From NCBI GenBank assembly GCA_001606155.1, contig LODT01000023.1, forward strand, positions 162,901 to 226,900: 64,000 bases of DNA, read 5' to 3'. The position numbers and the translations under genes are program-made. Shown piece by piece: positions 20,119 to 30,554 of the stretch; the stretch's first letter is position 1; the number at the start of each line of letters is the position of its first letter. The notes beneath the pieces are model-generated. The model was not told the DNA's origin and ran no database searches. It saw nothing but the letters and a program-made list of their open reading frames with translations. The DNA is from Tieghemostelium lacteum (taxonomy: Eukaryota > Evosea > Eumycetozoa > Dictyosteliales > Raperosteliaceae).

Positions 20119-22248
20119 TTATTTATTATCATTAATTAATGTACAAGTTGAAGAGTCACAGAATTTCTCTTGCATTGGTTCTGTTGGTTTAGATTTTACA
20201 TTTTTTTCAAAATCAATCTTGTTAGTGTTGATTTTTGAGATTAATTGTTGATACTGTTCCTTGGTGATTTCTTCATAGGGCATCTGTTTGTAAATGGTCA
20301 TTAGGTTGGATGATCTAGGTAGAAAACTTATACCTTTGAGTTGGTATTGAAAATAGTTGAGAGCATATTTGAGTTGTGGACCTTCTGTTACAGGATCAAA
20401 ACTGACAGTACAACTAACCTGGTTGTCAGCCCAGTACCTTTGCAGGAATGCTGCTAGAGACATTTGTTCCCACATAGAGATATCCTGTGCTTTTCTCACA
20501 CCTTTTCCAGAGTGAATTGGTATCTCCACAATAACATTTCCAGCATTATCCAAATCCTGTTCAATGTGATATCCAGCCTCTTGAATCGACTGTAACAGTG
20601 ATGAAGTCTTATTCAACCTAATTCTTCGAATATAGTATTCAGAAATTGGGTAATGTAGACCAGGTGTTGCACCAGCCAACAACGAAACAGTTCCACTTGG
20701 TTTAATTGAAGTTGTCTTTATAGATCTAGGTATAGCCAACCATTCTGAATACTCTTTATCACACTGTTGTATAAACTTGTAACCTTCCAAACACCACTTT
20801 CTTAAATCATCCAATGACTTGTCTGTCAAAAACTGTGCAATTCCTGACATTGAACACCCAATTCTACGGTTTCTCAACAATACTCTATTAGTCTCTGGCC
20901 ATTGAGTTTGACCCAGTGTCACTGTTTTTGCATATAAATATGCACATTTCAATGTTTCTAAATAATCGTCAAGACTACTGTGGTTATTGGGAAATGTTTC
21001 AACTAGACAACACAACTCATAGGATTCCAATGTCTGTTCTAAACAAGGGTTTCCACCACTTGCTCTCTTATCCTTATTATCTTTTTCTGAACTCTCCATT
21101 CTCGAGTAGGATTTCATATTTTCTAGCCATGCAAAACCAGGTTCACCATTTTCAATAATTCTCTGACATATCTGGTCATAATCCATTCCTAAATCTGCAA
21201 AAACACTATTGTTACTTGTCCATCCAAATGCTTCTCGATGTGGGTTAACCTTGTAATTCTTCAAATTTATATATTCCTCAGAATAAGGTGATCCAAAGGC
21301 AATTTCAGCACTTTGTCTACTGGATCCCGATAACACACATTTACCAATATTGTTCATTAAATCCACTATGTTACTAATGGAAATTTGTTTACCAATTTCT
21401 TTGTCTAACATTTGTCTAATCAAAACATGAAGTTCTTTTAGAGGTTCTGGGCCTGAGCTATATCCACCAAAACCTTTAATAGACTCACCCTTAGCTCTTA
21501 ACAAGCTATAATCAAACTCCACCAAAGGTTTCTTTAGAAAATAACTATCTAAGAGCATACGAACACTCTTTACCCATCCTTCTCTACTATCATCAATTTG
21601 ATATCTAACAACATTTGCATTACTATTCGGACCTTTTATAGTAAATGTACCAGCACCTTTAGTATCAAACCCCACACCAACACCCAACATAGAAGCTTCC
21701 ATTAAAAACGTAAAAGGCTTACTAGGAAACCTTCGCATGTCTTCAGTACTCACAAAAGCACAGTTATTCAAAGCAGCATACAAAGATCTCTTTTCAGTAA
21801 TATCTGAACCCATTGCCCAGAGACCTCTGCCAGGTGGAAGAAACTTCATTTCAAATATACGTTTATACATATTTTGTGCAGATATCTGAGCCTTGTTAGC
21901 ATTCCAACCTAGACCATGTTGATCAATCCATGTTCTCTGCATATTAAATGTACCATTTACCACACGTTCCACTGTTTCATACCACTCTTCATTATTTCCA
22001 TCTGCTTTTATTCTAGAATAGGTTCTTCTATAAACAAGTTCACCTAGAACACCAAATCCAAATGGTGCCTTTTTCTCTTTATATTTATCTACAAATGATT
22101 TTACTAATCTAAAGTGATGTTGTTGTTGCTCATTATTTATTAGAGTACTACTAGGACTGTTACTAGTAGAGAAATAATAAATATTTTGGTGTCGATTAGG
22201 TAATTTTGATAATAAATTTATTGATTTCTTTCCTAGAATTGAAATCAT
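20119..22248 (-). CDS. rtpR: Adenosylcobalamin-dependent (class II) ribonucleoside-triphosphate reductase
   Basis: A 709-residue, intronless class II ribonucleotide reductase of the monomeric RtpR type (Lactobacillus leichmannii, Euglena). It reduces ribonucleoside triphosphates using coenzyme B12. Expected Cys are present: NNCAFVS (about 163), the NPCLEQTLESYELC pair (about 401 and 414), and the C-terminal CDSSTC relay pair (about 697 and 702). LPPGRGLWAMG and TTSIKPSGTVSLLAGATPG match the family. The first ~45 residues (MISILGKKSINLLSKLPNRHQNIYYFSTS) are an extra basic, hydroxylated leader typical of mitochondrial import. No B12-free class I gene is in this window. The enzyme call is near certain; location is inferred. 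Confidence 0.95.
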   Translation of the reverse strand: MISILGKKSINLLSKLPNRHQNIYYFSTSNSPSSTLINNEQQQHHFRLVKSFVDKYKEKKAPFGFGVLGELVYRRTYSRIKADGNNEEWYETVERVVNGTFNMQRTWIDQHGLGWNANKAQISAQNMYKRIFEMKFLPPGRGLWAMGSDITEKRSLYAALNNCAFVSTEDMRRFPSKPFTFLMEASMLGVGVGFDTKGAGTFTIKGPNSNANVVRYQIDDSREGWVKSVRMLLDSYFLKKPLVEFDYSLLRAKGESIKGFGGYSSGPEPLKELHVLIRQMLDKEIGKQISISNIVDLMNNIGKCVLSGSSRQSAEIAFGSPYSEEYINLKNYKVNPHREAFGWTSNNSVFADLGMDYDQICQRIIENGEPGFAWLENMKSYSRMESSEKDNKDKRASGGNPCLEQTLESYELCCLVETFPNNHSSLDDYLETLKCAYLYAKTVTLGQTQWPETNRVLLRNRRIGCSMSGIAQFLTDKSLDDLRKWCLEGYKFIQQCDKEYSEWLAIPRSIKTTSIKPSGTVSLLAGATPGLHYPISEYYIRRIRLNKTSSLLQSIQEAGYHIEQDLDNAGNVIVEIPIHSGKGVRKAQDISMWEQMSLAAFLQRYWADNQVSCTVSFDPVTEGPQLKYALNYFQYQLKGISFLPRSSNLMTIYKQMPYEEITKEQYQQLISKINTNKIDFEKNVKSKPTEPMQEKFCDSSTCTLINDNK

Positions 22249-22311
22249 TTTTTAACTCATGAAATAAAATTTTAATATTAATAATAGAAATTAAGTTCCC
22301 AAAATTTTAAA

Positions 22312-22740
22312 TTAATTGAAAAGAGTAAGAATTACGACATTTAGAGCAGGAGTTTGATGACTACTAAATTCAATACATCTAAAATTTTTACCGTTATAAT
22401 CCTATAGAGAGAAACATGTTAGGGTTTTGGAGTATCTCAAACAGTAAGCCATTTAATTTCATCAATAATATCAAGGAGAGAAATTTGTGGATACTAAATT
22501 ATATCCGAAGCATATATTACAACTTACCCAGTAGAACTTAAGTGGTATAGAGAGAATATGGCCATTGTGAACGTCACAACAAAACCATTGGTACTAGGGT
22601 GTTGGCTCATAATTTATAAATATTTATTTTATGCTACTGGAGTTAAATGACATTGTATCCATTCATAAAATTCCACAATACCTTGATTATTTAACTTCTG
22701 TTTGGAGAGTCTGGGGTTTCTTTCAAAGTGTTCTAGAAGT
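22312..22740 (-). pseudogene. Hidden spliced gene or 5'-truncated remnant, unknown family
   Basis: Three short reverse-strand blocks join in frame: about 22740-22638, 22593-22528 and 22401-22312 (stop TAA). Introns would be 44 bp and 126 bp, both GT...AG. The peptides are coherent: LEHFERNPRLSKQKLNN and EFYEWIQCHLTP, then YQWFCCDVHNGHILSIPLKF, then DYNGKNFRCIEFSSHQTP. No convincing start or upstream exon is visible, so it is either truncated or starts farther up. I do not recognise the family. Confidence 0.35.
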
Positions 22741-22980
22741 CATATTTTAATAAAATTAAAATTGGAAAAACATGTCAATGCTAAAATTCTGAATGCAATT
22801 CAAGTACATATCATTTTTGTTAAAAGGGTAATATACACATATCACCTACACAATTTTTTAACACTCAACATTATTTAAAATAAATCTTGTAGTCTTTGAT
22901 TTGTCTTCGCACTTTTTTTTTAATTTTTAAATGTGGTCAAATTTGTATTTGTAACTTATATTTATTTCATATAATTTAAA

Positions 22981-23585
22981 ATGAACAATGGCATTGTAAT
23001 CGATGGGTATCCAAACCCAATAATTTCAGAAGAAAATCTTAATAGAATAAACAATATAGAGTTGGAATGTACCAACAGAGATGGTTTGTTTGTTACTTTA
23101 TCCAAACATAACAAATACTTTCAAGAATAAAAAGGGTAAAAATATATAATGATAGTAAGTTTAACTGTCAGTTACATTTAACAAACCATTTATTCCTATA
23201 TTCTATAATTAAGTTGCCAGTCAAACTTTCATTGATAATAATCAACCAGTTTGGGCTACCAATTTACTCAACAAATCCAGCACCTTACTAAACAAATCTA
23301 TGAAAATAATGAACATTTTACTCAACAAATCGAGCACCTTACTGAACAAATCAATGAAAATAATGAACATTTTACTCAGTAAGGTGCTCGATTTGATGAC
23401 AAGTCGAACAAAATAATCAAAAAATTGACAGAATTTCATTACTATCAATAACTACAACTGTTGTTAAAGGAGACAGCAGGTTGTGGTGATTTCCCAGGCT
23501 TGAGACAAGCACCACTTATAAATCCAGTCCCAGAAATTGCTAGTTTTCCACAAGATATAGAGATTAATTCATTTGAATTTGAGTA
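22981..23585 (+). pseudogene. Decayed gene with 54-bp tandem repeats
   Basis: An ATG at 22981 opens a 49-residue ORF (MNNGIVIDGYPNPIISEENL...) that stops at 23130. A second block from about 23220 starts QTFIDNNQPVWATN, loses frame by one base, and continues in another frame with two copies of an 18-residue coiled unit (FTQQIEHLTEQINENNEH; 54 bp each). It then hits a TAA, and reads on as DDKSNKIIKKLTEFHYY. A last open block ends ETAGCGDFPGLRQAPL ... NSFEFE, stop near 23585. One nonsense codon, one frameshift and a TAA at the repeat end mark it as dead, though recently so. Family unknown. Confidence 0.55.
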
Positions 23586-23711
23586 AATATCCAAAATTCA
23601 AATAAATTATTTTAATTCAATTATTAAATTTGTGTATATATTTAATATATTTATTATTTTTTTTTTTGAGGATTTTTGTAATATTTATAAATGTACAATT
23701 GAATATGTATG

Positions 23712-23848
23712 TTATAGTATCCCTTCTGATAATTCTTGTGTAAACTCAGTCTGCAATCCAAAAATTTTGTCAACAACCCTACTTTGATATGCTGATCCAC
23801 TCAAACTCCCATTATAAATATCACATCCTTAAATCTTAAATTTTGATA
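23712..23848 (-). pseudogene. C-terminal gene remnant
   Basis: The reverse strand reads GCDIYNGSLSGSAYQSRVVD and then DKIFGLQTEFTQELSEGIL with a TAA at 23712. Just upstream, after a possible ACAG acceptor, the same frame continues as GLSKFKI but is cut by a TAA. This looks like the last exon of a dead or misread gene. Not recognised. Confidence 0.35.
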
Positions 23849-24037
23849 ATCCTGTTACGAATACAAATCAGTAATAAATCAACAAAAAAATCATGTTTTT
23901 CAATTGATGGAAATCTAGTGTATTAAGGAAAAATGACACTTGTTCAACTAACTAAACAAAATGAAAAAGAAAATTATTTTTTTTTTTTAAAAAAAAGAGA
24001 TATTTTATCCTTGTGATGAGCTAATAAGAGGGTTGAA

Positions 24038-27000
24038 ATGGCAACAATTAATTTGAATTTCGACTCTATTAAAGAAATTGATCTTGTAAATATATATATA
24101 TATGAGTAAATATTAATGATATTATGGAATGGATATTAACACTTGATGGGGTGATAATGAATAGGGAGATGACTTTGATAGTCCACCAATTCAATTTAGA
24201 CAAAATACAGTAGAAAGAGGTTACCAAGAACCTAAACCTAGAATTAATATATTAGAGACCATAAGCGATGAGGGAATATTTGAAATGGAGAGACTAGAGT
24301 ACAAACCCTCTGGTCTCTTATCAATGGTCATCAGTAATGGACAGATTGTAATGGCTACACAACAGTCTTCTATCATTCGTTTAGATGTTAATTTCCCACA
24401 GGAACTAAAATCAATAGAGGGTTTCACAAATAAGAATGAGAAGATTCATAAGATATTTTTGGATCCCACAGGTATGCATTTAATCATATCGATGGATAAT
24501 CGTGATGTGTATTACTATCACCCATCATTCCAAAAACCAAAGTTACAAAAATCTTGGAAAATCAATCTCATTGAATCTGTAGCCTGGGACCCTAAAGAAG
24601 ATAACCCAGTGATGCAAACTGTCATTATTGGTACTAATAATGGTATGGTTTATGAAGCTCAGGTAGTTGGGCAAGAAAAAGGACTTTTAGCATTCCCAAG
24701 TAAAGAACCAATTTTAAAAACAGTATGTATATTCACCACCCCCTAACCACACTCAGTATTTTCAAATAATATTGAATTTAATCTAACTTTTCTATATTGT
24801 AACTAATTAGTTATATCAATTTGATGAACCAGAACCTATATATGGATTAAGTTTAAAAAAGATTGTGAATAAGTACTTTTTATTAGTTAGTACACCAACT
24901 AGATTGTACTATTTGATTGGTGGACCTACATTTGAGAATCTATTCAGAAGAGATCATGTTATATTTGATATGATACCAGATGATTCACCAAATAGGGATT
25001 TGTATGGTGAATTAAAGTTCCACGGTACAACTTATGCCTGGTTGATATCATCAGGTATTAATCATGGTGAGTTGGTGTATGGGTCACAGGGTAACGGTGA
25101 GAAATTCACACAATCAGCAACCATGCTGCATTTCCAAGAAGATAAACCAAAGGATATAGACAGTCGTGGTAAACCCAGACAATTCCAATCTGAGCATCCA
25201 TTGATTCCACCATACCCCCCTATATCATTTGCAATGACACAGTTTCACTTTTTACTCTTGTATGAAGACCGTTTTATTGCATTAGGTAAACTCAATAATC
25301 AGATTGTCTATGAGATATCCTTCTCTCAAAAGGATCCTAAACTCAAGGGTATTGCAGTGGACAATGAAAAGAACACTATTTGGATCTATGGTGATCACAC
25401 CATTCTAGAGTTAGTCGTACAAGATGAGGACCGAAACGCATGGAAACACTATATGGACAGAGGTCAGTTTGAGAATGCACTTTCCTATGTCAAAGAACCA
25501 TACATTGCCGAGAAGAAAGATCAAATTTGGGCAACACAAGCTGACCATTATTTCTCAGAGGGTAAATACGAATTGGCTGCTACCTTCTATGGAAAGACTC
25601 ATAAGGTATTCGAAGAGATTACTCTTAAATTTATTAATGCAGGTCAAAGAGATGCTTTAAAAACCTATCTTTTACAGAAACTATTGAATCTAGGAAGAAA
25701 TACCGACACACAAAAGACAATTATCAGCACATGGTTAGTTGAGATTTTCATTAGCAAACTGAATACTCTGAGAGACCCTAGAGACGAAGACAGGTATAAG
25801 AAGGTTTCTGGTGAATTCAGACAGTTTCTAGAGAATTTTAAAGATACTCTACTGATTATAAAGGATATTATATTTAATATCATTAGTAGTCATGGTGCAA
25901 TTGAAGAGTTACTCTTTTATGCCAATTTGATTGAGGACTATGAACGTGTAATCAGCTATCACATTCAACATCAACAGTATGATAAGGCATTGTATATTCT
26001 AACTACATTGGATAAACCAAGACAACAACAACAACAACATCCTCAACAGAGACATCTTCAATCTATAGTACCACAAACCAACCCAGATGAACTCTATTAC
26101 AAATTCTGTCCAGTTCTATTTCATTTCATACCCTATCAAACTTGTGATGCATGGATACAAACTAAACCAAACTTTTTAAATCCACGTAAACTAATTCCAT
26201 CTCTAATGAGATATGATCATTCAAAAACACCATTTGGCCAACCAGTATGTATATACTCCATATTATATGTACTATTAAAAGAATGAAATTTCTAACTCTA
26301 TATATAGAATCAAGCTATTAGATATTTACAACATTGTGTTCAAAGATTAAGAAATAAGGATAAAGCAGTTCATAATTATTTATTATCATTATATGTAAAA
26401 CAAGATGATGATAAACCAATTTTAGATTTTTTAGGGGTATGTATACAATATTTTTTAAAAAATAGTTAGCAGCTGCAGGTGAATATTAATATCTAAAATT
26501 TTGTACTATAAAGGCATCAGAATTTTATTATGATTTGAAATATGCACTTAGATTATGTATGAAAGAAAAGAAATTGAAAGCATGTGTTTTAATTTATAGT
26601 GCAATGGAATTGTATGAAGAGGCTGTAGATTTGGCATTGGAGGTTGATATTGATTTGGCAACTGAGAATGCTGATAAACTAAGAGAAACTGATGAGGCAC
26701 TTTGTAAGAAACTATGGTTGAGAATTGCTAAGCATGTTGTAGAGAAAGGAAAGGATAAAGAGAATAATAATAATAAGAATATCAAAGAGGCTATGGAATT
26801 CCTAAAGAATTGTGATTTATTAAAGATTGAAGATATTCTACCATTCTTTTCTGATTTTACAGTGATTGACGATTTCAAAGAAGAGATTTGTAAGTCATTG
26901 GAAGACTACAATAGTTATATTGATGAATTGAAATTAGAGATGGACGATGCAACTGAATCTGCTAAACTCATTCGTAACGATATTCAAAATCTCAGAAACA

Positions 27001-27410
27001 AGTATGGATATGTTAGATCAGATCAGAAATGTGATATATGTAACTATCCAGTGTTGACAAAGAGATTCTATCTCTTTAATTGTCAACATGTATTTCATAG
27101 CGATTGTTTGATTACAGAGTTGATGAAACATAAATCAAATGATCAGAAACAGAGAATTCGTGAATTGCAAATGTCATTGCAGGCTCATGAATCTCATAAT
27201 CATCATAACCAAACTACAACATCCGCTGTACAAAATCACATGTCTCCTGATCAGACTATTGATGCCTCAATGGAAGATTCAAACAGAAATGAATTGGATA
27301 GAATTGTTGGTAAAGAGTGTATCTATTGTGGTGACCTTATGATTCGTCTCATTGAAAAACCATTCATCTCTCCTGATGAAAAAGATATCTTAGCCTCATG
27401 GGAAATTTAA
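24038..27410 (+). CDS. vps18: Vacuolar sorting protein VPS18 (HOPS/CORVET subunit)
   Basis: Five exons: 24038-24085, 24165-24722, 24811-26244, 26308-26436, 26514-27410, all phase 0 with GT...AG introns of 63-88 bp; 1021 residues. The N-terminal half is the Pep3/Vps18 beta-propeller (ends near YGDHTILELVVQDEDRNAWKHYMDRG). A clathrin-repeat solenoid follows, with NQAIRYLQHCVQRLRNKDKAVHNYLLSLY across exon 4. The C-terminus is an atypical RING finger: CDIC at the start, a CQHVFHSDCL centre and a final CIYCG. VPS18 is a core subunit of HOPS and CORVET, which tether late endosomes and lysosomes. It works downstream of Rab7, the pathway regulated by RMC1 in this same window. Small insertions (poly-Gln, Asn) sit in the solenoid. 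Confidence 0.95.
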
Positions 27411-27823
27411 AAACACAAAAAACCACTCCCCCTCCAATAACCCCCCACACAATACAAAATACAAATAATCATACTTGTCACCAATAATCTTAATACTTTT
27501 TTGATCTAAAATAAAATTTAACATTTTTTAATTCATTGGATAAAGGTTTAACCTTCTAAAGGTGGCTTGGTATTTGATAATAAGAAACATTTTAGATTTA
27601 GAATTTTGAACTACAATTTAAATTTTGAGAAAAAGGGTAGATTTATAATTTTTACAAAACACACAATTGTTATTGATATTAAATCTGATTAATTTCTCAA
27701 ACACTTCACCTCTACATCCTCAAACTGATTCATGTTGATAAAAACACTGACTATAAATAATTCTCGAGAAAAAGCAGGGATAATTTGCTTAATTTCAAGG
27801 TGAATTATCAATTTTACTTTTGA

Positions 27824-27899
27824 GTGCAAATGAAAAGCGTTGGTACTTCGTATGACATTAATTCATCTATGTATGGTTCGACTCCTACATTTGGCACCA
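27824..27899 (+). tRNA. tRNA-like sequence, degenerate, ending in CCA
   Basis: A 76-base stretch ends in a T-arm-like GGTTCGACTCC followed by CTACATTTGGCACCA, so it has the size and 3' end of a tRNA. The 5' end (GTGCAAAT) pairs with the 3' acceptor strand only with a bulge, and the T-stem has one extra base. Nuclear eukaryotic tRNA genes do not normally encode CCA, so an organelle-derived or bacterial-type copy, or a reverse-transcribed tRNA, is more likely. No anticodon can be assigned. Confidence 0.3.
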
Positions 27900-27930
27900 A
27901 TTTAGACTGGAATTAGTTCTAGTCAACAAA

Positions 27931-27960
27931 GCCAAATTCGCATAATGGTAGTGCAATGAA
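27931..27960 (+). other. tRNA 5'-half-like sequence
   Basis: GCCAAAT is followed by two bases and a clean D-arm: GCAT, loop AATGGTA, GTGC. GCCAAAT is the exact complement of ATTTGGC at 27889-27895, and ATGAA (27956-27960) is the exact complement of TTCAT (27862-27866). The half therefore matches the 3' half lying upstream of it, in permuted order. It is followed by a T19 run. Confidence 0.3.
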
Positions 27961-28654
27961 AAAAATACAACTCTCACAACGGTCGCGATCACTCTTTTTT
28001 TTTTTTTTTTTTTAAAAACCCAACAAATTACCAACAATATATAAACTAATGTAAACAAAAATATAATTCAATAAATTAACTGATATAACTGATTCAGCGT
28101 ATTGCTAATTACACAACCCGAAAAAATAAAATAAAGCATAACAACAAAATTATAGACTGTTTGTGAATCTTCTCTTTTTTCTTTTAAAAAAACTGAATCC
28201 AAATAATACTGAATAGCCTTTATCATTTCAAATTAATTAAATTAATACCATATTGAGATGAAAGATGATTACATGCAAAGATGTTTATCATCTGAATTCC
28301 ATATTTTAAAAAATCGACATACAAGAAAATTGGACAATTTGTTATGAACCAAAAATAAAATACTATTCAAAAAATACAAAGGAGTTTCTTGAATTATTGT
28401 AATACTAATTCAACCTAACCAATACTTTTGAAGATTCTATTTTTGCTAAATCAGAATTTGTTTTCTTTGCATTTTTATTAATAACATTTAAAAAAAGTTG
28501 ATTTTAAAATTTTTATTGTAATTTTAGAAAAATGACATATAAATGAAGTCTAGGTTGATATTTTTACAATATTAACAAAAATTTATAAATAGTTCTTATA
28601 AAATAATGCAAACACTTCAAAAAAGGATTAGATCCGTAAAAATAATTTAATAAA

Positions 28655-29373
28655 ATGGCTATACAAGAACTAAAGTTAAATATTTCTATAAATGCTATAA
28701 ATACTACAGTAACACTCAAAGTAACTATTCCATTCAGTGAGCTTTATGAAACAATTTTATCTGTTCATAAAGATCTTATATTTAATGAAATTATTAATTA
28801 GATTTGTGTGGGATTTTAGTTAATGATCAAACTGTTACTCTAAGAGTAAATAGAGGTTATGGTATACTATATATTCCTAAGTATTGAAGGTTTAAGTAAT
28901 GCAATCTATTGTAATAATATTTTTGGAACAGGTCCAAATTAGCTGGTGATTCTATAGTTCAAACACCAAATATTCACTATTATAATTGATAATGCTGTAA
29001 TTTGAACCTTGAAGCAACAATTGTTTACAAAAGAAAACTTCATTTATGTACATTCAACGCCTATTCCAGTCAACAAGTAGATTTTAAAATTATGAATAAA
29101 GGTCAATATTACTTTGAATGTATTCTAAATAATGTTCCACTTGATGAGAATATAGATATTGCATTAACATTAGCATTTATCAAGTTTTAATGGTATGCTA
29201 AATCAATCAATAAAATTTTAATAATAATTTGATTAAAGCCAAAAAAATTATAATGTTAAAGTTGAACCAATTAATTTACCTCCAAAACTTAAACATGACT
29301 TGTTTTATCAAGTGAGTGCAAATATATTAATATGTGCTCCAAAAAATAGTGGTACAAAATTTAGATTTATTTA
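28655..29373 (+). pseudogene. Multiply frameshifted gene of unknown family
   Basis: An ATG at 28655 opens MAIQELKLNISINAINTTVT and stops after 48 codons. The coding signal then jumps frames: DLCGILVNDQTVTLRVNRGY, then EGLSNAIYCNNIFGTG, then KLAGDSIVQTPNIHYYN, then LEATIVYKRKLHLCTFNAYS ... LALTLAFIKF (stop 29190), and finally VKVEPINLPPKLKHDLFYQ ... APKNSGTKFRFI (stop near 29373). At least four indels or stops break it. The family is not recognised. It sits directly before the broken Uma2-like gene. Confidence 0.55.
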
Positions 29374-29579
29374 ATTGATGTTTATATATTAAAATTATGT
29401 ACAATTTTTAAAGACACCAATTATGAGTCCAGTTTACAAAACTAAAAGGTATAGAACAAAGATAGAAATTTCAATTTTACAAAGAACTTGATATAAAAAG
29501 AGATTGTTTTTTTGTTTATTCGTATGTTGTTCAAAAAGATTTTATTTTAAAAAACATTTTTTATTTTCAACATTCCAAA

Positions 29580-30554
29580 ATGGATATAAATAATAATAAT
29601 AATCATTTAGATATTCCTCGATCTGTAACTATAGGATTACCCTGAGAGATTACTATTAATCAATATAAAAATTTTGTTAATTTAAATCAACTACCAGCAG
29701 ATAACTACCACAAGAGATCAATAGTTATACCTATAGCAACTAACATTCATTTTTCACCTCTTTTTTCAAAAAATATTGTAAATATTTTACCAATTCACTA
29801 TTCATTTCAATCCACTTCACCAAATTGAGAAACTCAACAGAGAAACTCATCTTATAGAATATAAAGTCCCAGACACTCTCTGGGTTCGAGACATTGCTCT
29901 TACCTTCACTTCAGAATGCCAAGTTTGGTAAACAGTTATCAATTTGTAATGATGAAAACAACCTTGGTGTAGTTTGTGGCCAGGCTGAGTTTAGACTATT
30001 ACAAATTGGTGCTCTATAGTATGTTTTAATTAATTTTTTAATGTAATTTCTAATACTAACAATAATAAAATATATAAAGTCGTCCTGATACTGCTTTCAA
30101 AACTCATGCTATTCGAAATTTAGATCCACCAAATATCCAATACAACCATATTAGTGTACACTCTCCACAATTTGTTGTTGAAGTCCGATCATATAATCCC
30201 CAGTCTCAGAATAACCGATTGGATGTACAGCAAGCCAAGATGGTAGACTGGATTACTGCAGGTGTGGAATCTGGGATCCTGTATGATGGCGGAGGTGGAA
30301 ATGTATACCTCTACTGTAGATCTAATTTGCTTATCAATCAACAACACCCCAATGTACAAGGTCAGATAAATGCTGTTGCAAATGAAATTGTACAACATCA
30401 ACAAAGAATTTTATATAAACAACAAAGACTACTTAATCCTGTAGGTCTTTTACCAGAAGACATTATTATCGTACAAACTCAATTGAATCAAGATCAACAA
30501 AAACTTGTTTTTAATCTTAAAAAATCATACATATTTTTAATAATATTTTTTTAA
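29580..30554 (+). pseudogene. Uma2-family (PD-(D/E)XK nuclease fold) gene with one in-frame TGA
   Basis: Three exons, 29580-29777, 29858-30018, 30080-30554, join in frame (80- and 61-bp GT...AG introns), giving 278 codons with a single internal TGA at codon 22 (after SVTIGLP). The body matches the Uma2 (DUF820, PF05685) layout: EITINQYKNFVNL near the start, GQAEFRLLQIGALYRPDTAF, then FVVEVRSYNPQ, KMVDWITAGVESGILYDGG and NVYLYC. Candidate active-site residues are the Asp of RPD, the Glu of VEVRS and the following Lys. The C-terminus is Gln-rich. Uma2 proteins are mostly bacterial, with nuclease-like folds and unclear roles. Everything except the TGA looks intact, so this is a very young pseudogene, a sequencing error or a readthrough gene. 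Confidence 0.65.

Larger units (their letters stand above)
27411..28654. other. Long noncoding stretch with decayed pieces
   Basis: 1.24 kb with no intact gene. A 46-codon open stretch at 27552-27692 (PSKGGLVFDNKKHFRFRILN...) looks coding in composition but has no start. tRNA-like pieces lie at 27824-27960 and a T19 run at 27995-28013. The remainder, 28020-28650, is AT-rich with nothing recognisable. Confidence 0.4.

Noticed and set aside
23333-23390. 14-bp inverted repeat as a transcription terminator or CRISPR-like unit
   Set aside because: It lies within coding repeats of a pseudogene in a eukaryote; no array or terminator context.
23242-23448. Reverse ORF with repeated FSKVLDLLSK
   Set aside because: Antisense of the 54-bp tandem repeats of the pseudogene at 22981; the forward frame carries the better coding signal.
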